A DNA stretch of 64,000 bases from Liopterus haemorrhoidalis (taxonomy: Eukaryota; Arthropoda; Insecta; Coleoptera; Dytiscidae): positions 66,337,869-66,401,868 of the forward strand of contig OZ020612.1 in the NCBI GenBank assembly GCA_963971575.1, written 5' to 3'. The notes below the pieces were generated by a model, which was not told the origin of the DNA, searched no databases, and saw only the letters and a program-made list of their open reading frames with translations. The position numbers and the translations under genes are program-made. Positions within the stretch are counted from its first letter, which is position 1; each line of letters opens with the position of its first letter. Positions 10,923 to 23,068 of the stretch are shown piece after piece.

Positions 10923-11320
10923 TGTCTGTGTGTATACACGATAACTCCAAAACGGTTTAACTTAAAGAGTTCGTTTTGGTACTAAAAAATTCTCCTATTA
11001 AATAGGAAGAACCCTATTGTTTTTTATGAAAATCGGTTGACTAGAAATGGGAGTTTACTCGTGTCGATTTTAATATTTTTGCGAATATTTAGCAACAGAA
11101 AAATATTTCGAAAAAATTTATTGAACAAAAGTTACTATAAATGCAATAACTAATAACTTTTATTTGACACGTTTTTTGATAAAACGAAAAATTTCGAAAA
11201 TTTTTTGTAAAATTATTTAAAATTTTTCCAAGTCTCAATTTTTTCATACTTATATGTAACGTTTCCATGGTCATGATAATTAATTCGTAACTAGTAAAGC
11301 AAGCCTTGGACAAAAATTTG
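10741..11320 (+). mobile_element. Family M (mini-me-like) element, copy 1
   Basis: The order is GGGCAAGTATTGTAATCGCG, a short core, a long (TG)n tract, ATACACGATAACTCCAAAAC, AAAATCGGTTGACTAG and TGGGAGTTTACTCGTG, then a tail with AACAAAAGTTACTATAAATG. The same order appears at 32885 (with a TCCG/TGTC tract) and partly at 50535. A short core followed by a variable microsatellite recalls the mini-me/DINE-1-like elements of insects. No protein is encoded. Confidence 0.7.
10873..10931. repeat. (TG)n microsatellite
   Basis: A pure TG run of more than 40 bases, ending in TCTGTCTG, lies inside family M copy 1. Confidence 0.95.
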
Positions 11321-12361
11321 TATAGAACATAATTTGATGGATTTTTGAAGATTTATCTAAATATTTAAACTTTTTTTTTTTTTTTAGTTTATTTTTTTTT
11401 TAAATATTTTTTTTATGGGAGGGCAAGTCTAGCGGAGGTTTCCTTTCGCCACTGGTTTTTTTTTTGATAGGCGCCAAATTTTTCCTGCACACACAAGAAA
11501 AATTTGACGAGCCGGCCCTGACTATTGATATTATATTACTGTATGTATTTAATCTCATTAGTGATTATTTTAAACAATTCTGTTCCTTATTTATTAATTT
11601 TTAATGACTATAATCCTTAATGACTTTTATCAGAGTTAGCCATCTTTGATTAGTAGTGACTCGATTTTTACAAGTGGCGTTTGCATTTGTTCTGTAGTTT
11701 TTAGTTATTTTTAAGTGATAAAAGTGCAAAGAATACTTGAAAATGTGTGTTATTGTGTGGAATTTGGTGTTTGGACTTCATGGAGATCAAAATTAGAGTG
11801 ATTGGAAAGGTATTTGTAGAAATTTTTGTTAATTTTATAATGCATGTCATTGTTATGTAGGATGTGCATATTCTACATACAATATGGAAGCATATACGTA
11901 CGAGTATGTACATATATGTGGAGGTTTCTTAATAATTTAATGAAGAAGTAGCTACGAAGCAATTGCAGAAAAAATCGCTGGGTTTTTTAATTCAAATTTT
12001 ATTATGACGAAATTTTGTAATTTTGGTTTAAATTATAATATTTAAAAAAATTAAATGAAATTTCTTAGTACTCAACTAACAAATAAAAAAGGGTAAAAGT
12101 ACGCCATGACTTTTGCTCTGTTTGCACTGTTTCCATGTTTCAATTCACTTTAAAATACAATTTATTTTTAGGTTGTTTATAAAAAAAAAATAAAATAAAA
12201 TGTTATCAACAATAACCTAAGATAGTGTTTTTAAGGTGAATCACTGTCTCTGGCCCTGCGCAGAACAGTATGCGTATTATAAGCAGCTAAAACTTACCTT
12301 TACCTAAAAATGATTACCAAAAAACTATTGCATTTTATGTGATAGTAAAAGAAATACTGTA
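11321..12361. other. Intergenic with a MITE end
   Basis: Long T-runs occur at 11369-11402. GACGAGCCGGCCCTGA near 11508 looks like the right end of a hAT-type MITE related to the GAGCCGGCC element at 45665; no left end was found. Nothing else is recognised. Confidence 0.5.
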
Positions 12362-12458
12362 AACATCCAGCATTCTGTTGGCTTAGCTTCTTACACTTAT
12401 TAAATTCCTACGAAACTCTGAAATTTGTGATAATTCACAAGTTTTTCACATCACTGAA
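12362..12458 (+). repeat. Solo terminal fragment related to family T
   Basis: ACATCCAGCATTCTGTTGGC leads into TTAAATTCCTACGAAACTC and TTTGTGATAATTCACAAG, then CACATCA. It matches the fragment at 4758-4845 in opposite orientation, so it looks like the end of a family sharing the T terminus. Confidence 0.55.
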
Positions 12459-12684
12459 CACCAACCTCTTTCAAAAATGAAAGCGGGCCAAGAGCCATTT
12501 GCGACCCGCTTCATCTTCGTGCTTGAGGTAAAATACAGCCTTGGACAAATATATTGAGCACCCTACGTTTTATTGTATTTTAAGATTATTACAGGAAATA
12601 TCGTAAATAAAATAATACATACAGCTTTTAATGACAACATTAATTAAAATTATTAATATATTGTGGTACCTCCTCGTGATTAAA
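12459..12684. other. 3' flank of the Tc1-like relic
   Basis: CTTGGACAAATATATTGAGC at 12541 may be the terminal repeat of the Tc1-like element that follows. A confident inverted partner on the far side (near 13870-14040) could not be fixed. Confidence 0.4.
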
Positions 12685-13785
12685 TTACCGCACGTACCCA
12701 TTTAGGCATACTGTCCACAAGTTTTTTACATACATCGGATTGTACATTGAACCATTCGTCCACAATAATTTTCTTCAAATCTTCTTTTGATTTGCATTTG
12801 TAAAGAGACACTTTGTTTATCAGAATCAACCATAAATTTTAAATTTGCGATATATTTGGTCACTGGGGGGGCATGCAAAAAGTGACACATTGTTTTTGGA
12901 AAACCATTCATTTGTTGCTTTGGCTTTGTGACAGGGGGCATTATTTTGTTGACATATTCTGGATTGTCTTCATCAAATAATTTTAATATTGATGGCTCCT
13001 AAACTTCATTAAGCGTGGTAATATAACGAGCAGAATAATGCGTCCGTCGCCCAAAAAGATTTCGCCTAATCCACTGGTGGACATGCACCCCCAGATCATG
13101 ATGCTACCACTACCAAATTTGATCGTAGGGATGATGCTGTCAGGATGAAAAGCTTCACCTGGCCTACTACAAAGATGGCTCCAGGTTGTCCAAAAAACTG
13201 ATCCACAAAAGAAAAAAACAAACCTTAATTTCGTAAATTTATAGTAAATTAAATTTGATATTGTTAGTGCAATAATTGCTTAGAAATTTATTTTTCTGTT
13301 AAATTCGTAAGTACATTAAACCAATATAATACTTACTTCTATATTGGACTCATCAGATCAAATGATTTTCGCTCATTCATCAGGTGTCCAATTTAAATGT
13401 CTTTTGGCCCACTCAAGGCGAAGTTTTTTGTGTCGCTCGGTCAGCAGTTGTTTTCAATTTTGTATGCAAATTAGATTTCACTGGACGTCTTCTAATTGTT
13501 CTAGAAAAAACTTTAACTTCTCTATGCTCTTTTGACGATATTAAGTGTTTACGAAGAACACTTCTCTTTATAAAACGATCATCTCTGGAAGTGGTTGCAC
13601 GTTTTGTTCCGGTTTTTGGTCTGTTTTCATAAGTGTCAGTCTCTTGGAACCTTTTGATGGTAATTTGCACGGCTTTTCTTGAACAATCCATTTTTTTTTT
13701 CAATTTTCACCTGCGACTGTCTTTGTGAATGGAGCAATACAATTTTACTTCATTCTGCCACAGTGAGTTCACGTTTTTTAGCCAT
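12685..13785 (-). pseudogene. Tc1-like transposase pseudogene
   Basis: On the minus strand an ATG at 13785 opens MAKKRELTVAE, a stop, then MDCSRKAVQITIKRFQETDT and ENRPKTGTKRATTSRDDRFI. This is the paired-like helix-turn-helix and GRPR-type region of Tc1 transposases. Further on come remnants of the catalytic part, including QQNNAPCHKAKATNEWF, the equivalent of the family's QQDNAPCH block. Several stops and frame changes break the frame, so the copy is dead. Its length is about right for a full 340-residue transposase gene. Confidence 0.8.
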
Positions 13786-15009
13786 AATATAATTAAAAAT
13801 ATTCACTTGAACTCAATAAAACATGAAAAAACACTGTTCTCTTCAAACGCATCTTTAATAATGATCCAGCCCTAGTTGTTTATTTTTATGTTAACAAAAC
13901 GTAACAGATCTGAGCCTATATTTATTTGTAATTCAAGATTTATCATAACTCTGTTTATATTTTTTGTTATCTGATTAGACGTAAGTCTTTTAGAATTTGT
14001 CAATGATATTTTAAAAACATTTTGTCAAATATATACAAGTTGCAATGTACATAAATTTAGATGTATATTATAACTTCATGGGTGCAGTAGCATGGATTGG
14101 ATGTAGTATCAAATTTATCAGTATCAATATTAATTAATAGATTAATAAATAATTATTTATAATTAAATATAACGGCGGCAAAAAACATTTTTGCCCAAAG
14201 TGGCTAGAACTAGATCGAATCATGTAAAGAATTTTTATAAACGTATTTTAGTCGGTACTACAATATAAAATTATCCAAAATAACGAGATGTGATTTGTCC
14301 TTACAAAAGTGAAAACAATATAGGTAATAATTTTGCAACAAAACCCTTGTACAAGTATTAGCGTGTCGGTACTCCTTTAAACTAAACAATCCTGAATAAA
14401 ATGCAGATATACAGTTAGAAAGATTAATTTGAACTGTAGTAAAAATTAACGATCCAACTATTAAAGTAGTCATTGAAAATAATTTTGAATTTAATTAATT
14501 GTTTGAAAGGTTGAAACCTGCAGCAAGTCCTCTGGTGTAATTTTGATGAACTATGTTTGAGAAACGCTGCCAGCTCGTACCTGGATTATTATTATTAAAT
14601 TATGAGCAATTCAAGGTATGTATATACTAGCATATACCTGCACGAGATATTCTCTCATGTTCCAACATACTCTGTTTTCTTCAAACGGTTTATTAACATT
14701 ATTAAATAACAATCAAAACTCAATATCTCAGATAAATTGATATCGATTTGAGGTTAAGATATTATGATTAAATAAGATATAAATTACAGGTGCTCGAGGG
14801 AAAACAACATCCAACAAATATACTCGTTAACAGACTTTTGCTTTAGCGTTTTTAACATTTTTAATGTGAAATAAGGCATTTTTTATTAGTTTTACTGAGC
14901 ACGTCTTTTAGTTAAACAGTGTCAAAATTGCAGCAGAATGAAATGAATTGCCCACTGGCAAAAACAGGTGATCGCCTTTGACATTTTTATTTATTTATTA
15001 TTATTTTTT
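13786..15009. other. Intergenic with a hAT end
   Basis: Beyond the Tc1 start the sequence is AT-rich and unassigned. At 14550-14569 the minus strand reads CAGCGTTTCTCAAACATAG, a hAT-type (SPIN-like) terminus without a partner nearby. Confidence 0.5.
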
Positions 15010-15166
15010 GCCGGTCACCATGGCGTAGTGGTTAGTGTACTGACTTCTAGGCCATGAGGGTTCGGGTTCGAATCCCGGTTATGGCATGGAATTTTTCAAT
15101 GAAATAAAATGCATCTGGATAATGGCCACAGTAAGTCCAAAAATAAAAAAAAAATAAAAAATTATT
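15010..15166 (+). mobile_element. tRNA-derived SINE, plus strand
   Basis: The copy starts GCCGGTCACCATGGCGTAG; TGGCGTAGTGGTTAGTG is the A box and GGTTCGAATCCC the B box. The body TGGATAATGGCCACAGTA matches the SINE at 10454, and an A-rich tail ends it. The head differs from that at 10454 while the tail is shared. Exact target duplications were not fixed. Confidence 0.85.
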
Positions 15167-15218
15167 TCTTTTTTTTTTTATAAGAGCAAAAAAACATAGT
15201 TAATGTACGAGGCACTGA

Positions 15219-16945
15219 GAGATAAGACGTAAGTAATAGTTTATAAAGATTAAAAAAAGGGGCAGGCTAACATTTCATCGGTTCTGAGCCTTTTTGTGGA
15301 CTGTCTTTTTTTATTTTTTTTGCCGAAATGTCAAAATTTTGACCGTAACTCAAAACTGACCATATATTTGTGATCTAAGGCTAAAAATATATAAATATAC
15401 CAATTTTCGAACAAAAATAAAAAATATTTTTTTTTTTAATTTTGAAAAATTTGGTCAAAATTTTTTTGACTCCGATTTTAGCCAAAATATAGTTTTAGGC
15501 TAATTTTGGGGTGGGAATTATGAAAAAAATATTTAAAAAATTCATGCTTTCCTAGTTTTTGAGTAAGAGCTGATTTAGGTCAGTTTTTTGCCTATAATTC
15601 CAAAACTTTTGCCCAAACTTCAAAATGGACCAAATTTTCTTGATCTGTGATCAAAAATGCATATTTGTACCAATTTTCAATAAAATTGGAGACAAAATTT
15701 TTTTTACTTTAAAATCACGATTTTTTTAAGGTCTACCCCTTACGATTTTTTCGATTTTTGGCCATTTTCAATGATTTTGGATTACTGCCCCTACAAAACT
15801 TAATAATATGTTTATTTAAGCCCAATTTTTTTCTAAGACAAAACAGTGTAGTAGAATTTTAAAATTTCAAGCCGCATATTTATATCCCTAACCATTTTTT
15901 AGTTAGCAATTTTCAAAAGTTTCAAAAAAAAATTAAAAAAATTAAAAAACTTCAAAAAAAATTTTTTGTTTCAAAATCTGGTTACAAGTAAATTAGGACC
16001 TCAAGATTTCAAAAATTTCAACCGCAGATCTTTATTGCATTTCGTTTTTGAGATATATCCATGCTAAGATGAATATTTCTATAAATCACTCCATATTAAA
16101 ATTTGTCATAATTTTAAAATACGCAAAACGAGTAAGGCCACAAATTTTTTCTAGACTTAATAAACTACGAGGAATCCAAAAATTCTAGTGTCAAATTGTT
16201 TTCTCTAACCGTTTTTGAGTTGTGATTTTTTTAAACTCACAATTTTAACAAATTATGTAAATTATGCCATAAAAAAAAATGTCACAATCTCAAAACGCAT
16301 TAAACGATTAAAGCCCCAATTGTTTTCCAGACTAAATAAACTACAAGGAATCCAAAAATTACAACCGCTGGTCGCTATCTCTAACCATTTTTGAGTTGTG
16401 GTTTTTTTTATTTTACAATTTTCACAAATAATGTAAATTATACCATTCAAAAAATTGTCATTATCTCAAAACGTTTTAAACGATTAAAGCCCCAATTTTT
16501 ATCTAGACCAGTGGTTCCCAACCTTTTTTACTTGCGGAGCCCTTTTTAGAATCAATTTCTATGAGCCCCTAGGCCTACCCTATGTCTTACAAATTAATGG
16601 TGTTTAGAAGTAATGTTACGGTGGAGGGAGTAGATTTTATAGTTAATATAAATTCACTTTTTTCTTTCACAGCTCACATATTGATAGATAGACAGATTTT
16701 TATAAAATGAAGCAAATAATCATCAAATTTCATCTTGCCGATCAAATTCCAGCTAGTCGTAGAGTCATAAACCGGCTAGAGCAGTAGCGAATTAAGTTGC
16801 TTGGGGGCCCTGAGCGGTAAAAATAAAATGGGCCCTCTATTATTTTAAATAGAATGGAAATATTTGTATATAGACTTCGGTAGGCTGCCCTGCTTCGTGG
16901 GCCCCGGGCGGCCGCCCAGTCCGCCCACCGCTTAATTCGTCTCTG
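15219..16945 (+). repeat. Long dispersed repeat R, copy 1
   Basis: From AGATAAGACGTAAGTA onward this block matches 43983-45546 over its whole length with small differences. It is non-coding, rich in A- and T-runs, and contains units of about 180 bp (TAAACTACAAGGAATCCAAA, later AACGATTAAAGCCCCAA). Copy 1 has one more unit than copy 2. At 16508 both copies enter a hAT-type end, CAGTGGTTCCCAAC, and both end in a small MITE. I do not recognise the parent element. Confidence 0.8.
16782..16945. mobile_element. MITE with CAGAGACGAATTAAG-type ends
   Basis: CAGTAGCGAATTAAG at the left and CTTAATTCGTCTCTG at the right are inverted copies around a G/C-rich body (GGGGGCCCTGAGCGG). It is part of repeat R; its sister is at 45384-45546, and a 27-bp scrap of its right end lies at 22418. 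Confidence 0.75.
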
Positions 16946-16946
16946 A

Positions 16947-16947
<1 letters not shown>

Positions 16948-16989
<42 letters not shown>
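16948..16989. repeat. (TA)n microsatellite
   Basis: About 40 bases of alternating TA follow directly after the MITE end. Confidence 0.95.
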
Positions 16990-16991
<2 letters not shown>

Positions 16992-18616
16992 ATACAACCG
17001 ACGTGGTCAGACCAATGATATCCAACAGGCGACCTAAGACCTACCGTTATTTAAAGGATTTCGCGTGTATATATGCCAGATATAGAATCTACCAGTTATA
17101 ACTCTCAGGGCACACTGAGAGGGGTAAGAAAATCTCAAAAAAAAAATTCGCTATGTTTAATAAACATTATTAGACCCAGTATATGGAACCGCTTTTTCAG
17201 TATCACCTGTATAAAATAGTGTTGTTCAATCGACATTGTCAGGCCTTGCGACGTTGCCAATTTTATCATAGTGTATAATATGATTTGTAAAGTTGAAAAC
17301 ATTCAAACCGACTCATTCAGTCCTACTGTTCAGGAGTATGTTTACACTCAAGAGTGCATTTTAAATAAATAATAATAATATTATATGTGAAAAAACACTT
17401 GTTGATAATTCATATACGTATTTGCAATGTAACATGTGGATCAAAATGTCCTTTCTTCGGGCAGCTAAGTTTTATATAAGAAAATCTCCTTTTTTTTCGA
17501 CAAATGACACGTGCATTATGAATACTCAATTAACAAAAAAAGATCTGCGATTTATAATACATAAGCCATCTGAGACTGAAAGACTTTTTGATCATAAGTT
17601 AGTAATTACATTTAATATATGCCGATTATTATTTTATACATAAAATATATTCGGGGGATCCTCCTGTGCTGTTTTTTTCACGCGTTTTTGAAAATGATTA
17701 CACTTCAAATTAAATAATTTTGTTACTCACTAAAATGAAGAAATATTAGTCAATACTGTCGCATACCTGACCCGAAAAGCACAGCCACTAGGTTGTACTG
17801 CGCATTAAAATATATTTTTACAAATTGTATCTTGGTTTTAATTATATTGGCGTATTATTTACGTATTTTGTTATTAAGGACATTTATTACTGTATAAATT
17901 CAGTAAACTATTACTGTCGTGATAATAAAAGGTAATATTTACAATTATATTTCTCATATGAAAAATAAAGAGAAGTCATCATCATCATTGACGCGACAGC
18001 GCGAGTTGAGTCTAGATCTCTTGATTTCAAGTTTTGTGACAACATTTTCAATCTGTGTACATGTAGGAGTAATATAGACAGGATTACATCTATTTTTTAG
18101 CGCACACAGAAATGCCCGTACAGCTTATAGCAGGTTGCTAAGCAGAGCCCGTAATTTGTCTAAATATTTTTTACACAAATTATTTTAACAATTTAATTAT
18201 TATCTACTTACGAGCGGTCAACGGCAAGCACAAACGATTTATTGCTGGCAGCCGCAGGCTTGCTTGTGATAAGTAAAATTAAGCAAGATCCTTAGAATCA
18301 CCGATAAACGAAATTCTATACACCAAAAAGAAGTATGCGTGTCAGGTGGATCATAAACGAGAAAAAAATAATATTTGTAAAAGGTTGTTTAATTAGACCT
18401 TTTTGTTATATCTCACTGATTTTTTTTTTTTTTTTTTTGAGTGCAGTTTCGGCTCTGGCAATTCTCAAATTTACGGTGAGCCGAAACTACAGTCAGTGAA
18501 CTAATCTGTGAAACGTAACAACAAGCATCATTTAACAACCTTTTATCTTCTAAGTGAAATTTACAAAGTTGTGGAAAATTTACATATATAAATAAAATTG
18601 GAGGTTAAATCTGTTC
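16990..18616. other. Intergenic, mostly unassigned
   Basis: No coding similarity was seen. A hairpin lies at 18446-18489, with AGTTTCGGCTC and GAGCCGAAACT as arms. A T-run of about 18 bases at 18421 next to it could be the tail of a minus-strand retroposed sequence, but no Pol III boxes were found. Confidence 0.5.
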
Positions 18617-19540
18617 TTTTTTAGGGTTTTGTAAAACCCTTATACCGTCATTTTGTCGTCTGTCTGTCTGTCTGTCTGTTCGGTAAAAATTGTAGCCAAA
18701 CGGCTAAACCTAGAAAGTTGAAATTTGACATGCTTATACAACTCTTTGACCCGCACATAGGAAAAATACTAAAATACTAATACTAATTTTATTTTTGCAA
18801 AATAAATTATTTTGACGCGATTTTTGCGAGAATTGTGCAAAATTTTGTCCCACAACCTGTAGCCCAGATGGTTTAAACTAAAAATCTGAAAAAATTCTAA
18901 GTAATGTACATTGGTGTGAACCGGAATAGTAAAACAGGAATTTTTGATCCGATTATGTTTTCGGAAAATAACGCATTTTTTCTGTTTTTAACTAAAATAT
19001 GTAAAATATTTAATCTGCTATTTAACACAGTAAAGGAGTGAACGTTCGTAGATCAGTGGTAACGTTCTCGTTTCGTAAGTTGCAAACTACTGTTCAACTC
19101 CCGTCAATTTTTATTTTTTCTGTTTTTTGTTTTGCATTTTTATTTTGTTTAAATTATTTTGTCAAAATTCTAGTTATATTTTGGCAAATGTTGCATTTAA
19201 TTTTTAAAAGCGTAAATTTAATAACCAGTGGGAAGTATTGATATTATAATTAAATTCTATGTTTGAATGCATACGAAATCAGAGGGGCGGAGTTTATGAC
19301 TTAAACAACCAATGGAAGCCGTAGGCGCAATTTTCAAAATATTAATGAACCTTGCTATATAAAAAAAAAATACTGCAAATTTTTAGAAACCCAAATAATG
19401 GTATTATTAGGCATTCGAATTAAAATTAATAAAAAAATATTTTAACATAAAATTTGTTTTGGCTTCCCAAATAATCATCATTCACTAAATACCTACGAAA
19501 CCCTGAAACGTGTGAAAATTCACACTTCACATAATTTTTT
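18617..19540 (+). mobile_element. Family T element, copy 2 (tRNA-like module I)
   Basis: The start hairpin region is shortened (GGGTTTTGTAAAACCC) and the (TGTC)n tract is short. The conserved core, the module at 19041-19108 and the terminal GTGTGAAAATTCACAC follow. Compared with copy 1 it lacks about 80 bp of the core after the microsatellite. Confidence 0.8.
19041..19108 (+). other. tRNA-like module I inside family T copy 2
   Basis: GTAGATCAGTGGTAACGTT is A-box-like and TGTTCAACTCCCGTC stands at the B-box place. It is clearly related to the module at 46853 (shared TAAGTTGCAAACTAC), less so to 5693. Confidence 0.5.
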
Positions 19541-21886
19541 CTTGGTACCTATTTTTCGTTTCTACATGTTCCAAGTGAATGTAAGACAAAATTCACAAAA
19601 AAAATCTCTGTCTAATATGCTTTTTTTCTATGGGTTTATTTATCTGACATTCAAAAAACAAGAGCTATATATATTTTCTCGTAATTTAATGTCATGACAG
19701 AGTGAAACCAGGTTTCGAGCCTATGATATGGCATCTTAAAATCTGAAGTTAAGAGGCGAATGTAGCCACCTCCAAAGTCCATCGTTGCACGCGGGGTGCG
19801 GTGGCGAGAAGTCGTATTACGTCATTGGGGGAGTGACCAAAGTGGAAGTAGCTTACAGGGAGAGGGAAAAGTGCTAATATTTATAAATCAATCTGTATTT
19901 TTGGGAATCATAAAATATAGATTAAATATATTCGAATCAATTTGATTTTTTTTTATATCAAGATATGAAAGAAAATATCAAAATTTTAATAAGTAAATAA
20001 GTAAATAAATTTTAATAAAAAATAAAGTAAATAAATTAAATATTTTAATAAGTTTAAATTTGTATTTTGATTTATTATTAATTTTCAATTTTACAGTGCT
20101 ATATTTTTTTCAATTTCACATGACTGTTACTCAGTAAATGAATAAAAATTACAAATGTTAACACTTAACCACTCTATATTGTAATTTTATCTTTAAAATA
20201 AGCTCTTGTACGTGAAAAGTGATTAATATTTATTACCAATTCTGATTTTACAGATAATTTTGTAGAAATAATAGTTTTTTTTTATCATCAAAAAATTATG
20301 TTAATAATCATAGATTCGCCCCTTTAGGGGTTGATTTAACCTTTTGGTTAAACTCGATTACAGTATAACAATCCCATACGTTACCATAACAACCATGTTC
20401 TGACCATTTGGTTATAGTTAACTAAGCTTTCAGAAGCCGGCCATAATTATTTAACTTCATTTTTGGGACCATTTTTTTGTGTCAATATGAATTTGTATTC
20501 TACCACGGAAAGTCTAAAATAAAACAGGTAAATTTGACGTCACAAACTGTTTTATTCCAAAGATCTTCTGTTACCCATTTCAACCGAATTCAAAGATATG
20601 TGTAGGAAACGAAGGCGGAGCTTAAGACTCCCTCTACTATGATTAGATTAGTTTAAAACCACGCTACCAGATGGATACATCTCTCGATGCTTGTAAATGC
20701 CAGTATTTCATATAAATAGTGTTTCGGTGTGGGCCAAAGAATTGGTGCTAAATATTAATTAATTTTCATAAATAAGGGCTCATTTTAAAGATAAAAGTAC
20801 AATCTATAGGATTCTAGCTATGGAATTTGCAATTGTTATTGATTTACGGAGGAACAGTGATGTGAAGTTAGACAAAGTTTAGAACATTGTAAAACTGAAA
20901 ATTAAAAATAAAACCAAATTTTAACTCTTAAATCCAACGGAGCCAATCATTATCTTCAAATTAAAAAAAAAATCAAATTGATCTGACAACATTTGGTTCA
21001 AATTCTTTGGCCCTTTCAAATGCACGTATCCGTTGAGCGTAACCCAGGTACAGTACGCTCTTAAACGTACACATAAATGTTCAATACTCAAAATTAAATG
21101 GGAACTTTTGTTTTTTACAATTATTTTTATTTTTTACAATTAACAAAAGTAATTGTTCAAACGAGTTATTTGTAATTTGAAACCTTTTGTGTTCTTCTTT
21201 GAAATTAAGAATAAATTATGGACATTGATGTCCGTATTAGAATAATTTTCTGTGAAATATATGAGCAAAGTTAACATTCAGCACGCTTTAAAAAATCTAT
21301 AAACTATAAAAATGTAATTATTTCTAAATTGGAAAAAAAGAAGAATTTCATGGCGCAAATACCAAAATTTTAATTTGAACAAATTTGATACAAATCGGTT
21401 ATATGCATTGTTTTCAAGTATCTACGATTCTGCCAAAACTAAATTTGAGTTTAAAGTTTTTCTGTAAGACAAATTGAAAGAAAATATTTAAGTTCTTACA
21501 ATGAACTAAAATTATCATGACTGGAATATTTATCTAGCTCATTCTATACAGTGTTGCCAGATTTAAGGCTTGACAACGTCGACTGAATTGTGCTGGTCTG
21601 ACAAAGTCGGAATCGTACATTTTTTGTATAAAAAGTTATATACAAAAACTACTGGCGCGCGCTCTTCACGACAAATCAGTGAACTAAATTTGTATATAAA
21701 TATACGATCTACCCTCGTATTCAGACCATTTGTGAAATTTTCTCTGTCATCGCTGCTATATAATCAGGGTGCAAGAGCTCCAAAAAACATGAAAAACGTT
21801 TTCAGGCCATTCCCCTGGTCTGAAAACGTCAATTTTGGTTTGACACCGTCCATTGAGTACATAGAATTGGCTTGCATAAGCGGTAA

Positions 21887-21891
<5 letters not shown>
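19541..21891. other. Intergenic, nothing firm
   Basis: No gene is recognised. GGGCCAAAGAATT at 20727 and its complement near 21000 form a short inverted repeat around about 280 bp and could be a MITE. TTGGTTAAACTCGATTACAG near 20345 is another candidate repeat end without support. Confidence 0.45.

Positions 21892-21958
<67 letters not shown>
21892..21958. repeat. (TA)n microsatellite at a LINE tail
   Basis: About 67 bases of alternating TA. On the minus strand it directly follows GGTAGAAGGCTTTT at the 3' side of the LINE fragment at 22023, so it is probably the LINE's simple-repeat tail. Confidence 0.9.
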
Positions 21959-21962
<4 letters not shown>

Positions 21963-22022
21963 CCTTCTACCATATATGGTGTAGGCTGCATTTCTTTCTC
22001 TCTTTCATTTTTTTGTTTTGTT

Positions 22023-22265
22023 CTATGGCGTATCTACGTATTTATATACGAAGTTAGCCCATTCTTTTTTATTCTTCGTCATTTTTTTGGTTTCTACAGT
22101 CGCTTTTCCTCTCTCTTCTAATATATCTTTTAATGTTTTGTCCCATGTGTTTCTTGGTCTTCCTATTTTGTTCTTTCCGTATGTTCTTGTCTCCCAGACT
22201 TGCTTAACTTTTCTTGTTTCTTGTAGTCTGTGCATATGTCCCCACCAGCTTAGTTGCCTTAGTTG
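22023..22265 (-). pseudogene. LINE ORF2 C-terminal fragment
   Basis: The minus strand reads LRQLSWWGHMHRLQETRKVK, QVWETRTYGKNKIGRPRNTW and ILEERGKATVETKKM, ending KYVDTP and a stop. The WWGH...R pattern followed by GRPRNTW is the usual C-terminal tail of endonuclease/reverse-transcriptase proteins of non-LTR retrotransposons. The polymerase domain is absent because the copy is 5'-truncated, as is normal for LINE insertions. A 3' untranslated stretch and the (TA)n tract follow. Confidence 0.75.
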
Positions 22266-22280
22266 CTTAGTTGTCTCTGA

Positions 22281-22475
22281 CTTATACTGGCCTTTATCTG
22301 AAGTTTCGTTGGCCAGATAAGATATTCTGGTGTTTATTTCGATGTTTATCCTATCTGAGCTTAATCCGAGTATTGTAAAAGCGATTTTTTGACTTTATAC
22401 CGGGAATAGCGTTATCCGCCCACCGCTTAATTCGCCTCTGATCCGAGCTTTATCCAACGATTGTAAAAGCGGCCC
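22281..22475. mobile_element. Harbinger-type right-end fragment with a 27-bp insertion
   Basis: It matches the last 170 bp of the element at 24372-25927 and ends GCGGCCC followed by TAA. Compared with that copy it carries 27 extra bases at 22418-22444 (core CCACCGCTTAATTCGCC), which are the extreme right end of the MITE found at 16782 and 45384. The left boundary lies beside the LINE fragment. Confidence 0.75.
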
Positions 22476-22478
22476 TAA

Positions 22479-23060
22479 ATAGGATATATTTAATTGTTAG
22501 TGTTTTAGTAAAATAATTTGGTTGTGTTATGTTTATTTGTGTGTCGGTACGAGAAAGGGCTTAGAATAATAGAAGTGAAAATTACAAGTCAATAAACAAC
22601 AGACAAATGAATAAATTTAACTGAAAGAACAATGTGAGATTCTTATCTGTCATATGACTTATAATATTCGCGATGCAATCTTGCGCTGCGACTGTCACAT
22701 ACAGTAAAATAAAATAAACTGCGACTCCCTCCATTTTATAAGAGCGGTCCTTGTAGCACAGCAGGACTAGTCAGTCGTACCAACGCAAGAAACTCGACTT
22801 TTTGCCAACTCAACGCACAGATAAATAATACATTGAATTTTTAGATCTTCAAGTTGGTATCAATACAAATATGCTGAATAAAACATTGCCTTTTTGTTTC
22901 GACAAAATAAATACTTAATAAGGGTCTTTACTTTTCTAAATATTGTCTTAAAATAACCATAAAAGCAATATACCGTACACAAAGCGAGATAGACATCATA
23001 GAAAACAAAATATAACGTCGAATCTGATCAATTTAAAAAAAAAAACAATCAAGAACTACT
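22479..23060. other. Intergenic, nothing recognised
   Basis: AT-rich sequence with no coding similarity or repeat shared with other parts of the window. Confidence 0.5.
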
Positions 23061-23068
23061 CGTAAAAC

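Noticed and set aside
10742..10939. Open frame with HTHTHT repeats
   Set aside because: Translation of the (TG)n microsatellite.
21570..21991. Open frames with long IYIYIY runs (also 16840-17025 and 62397-62582)
   Set aside because: Translations of (TA)n and (AAAT)n tracts, not proteins.
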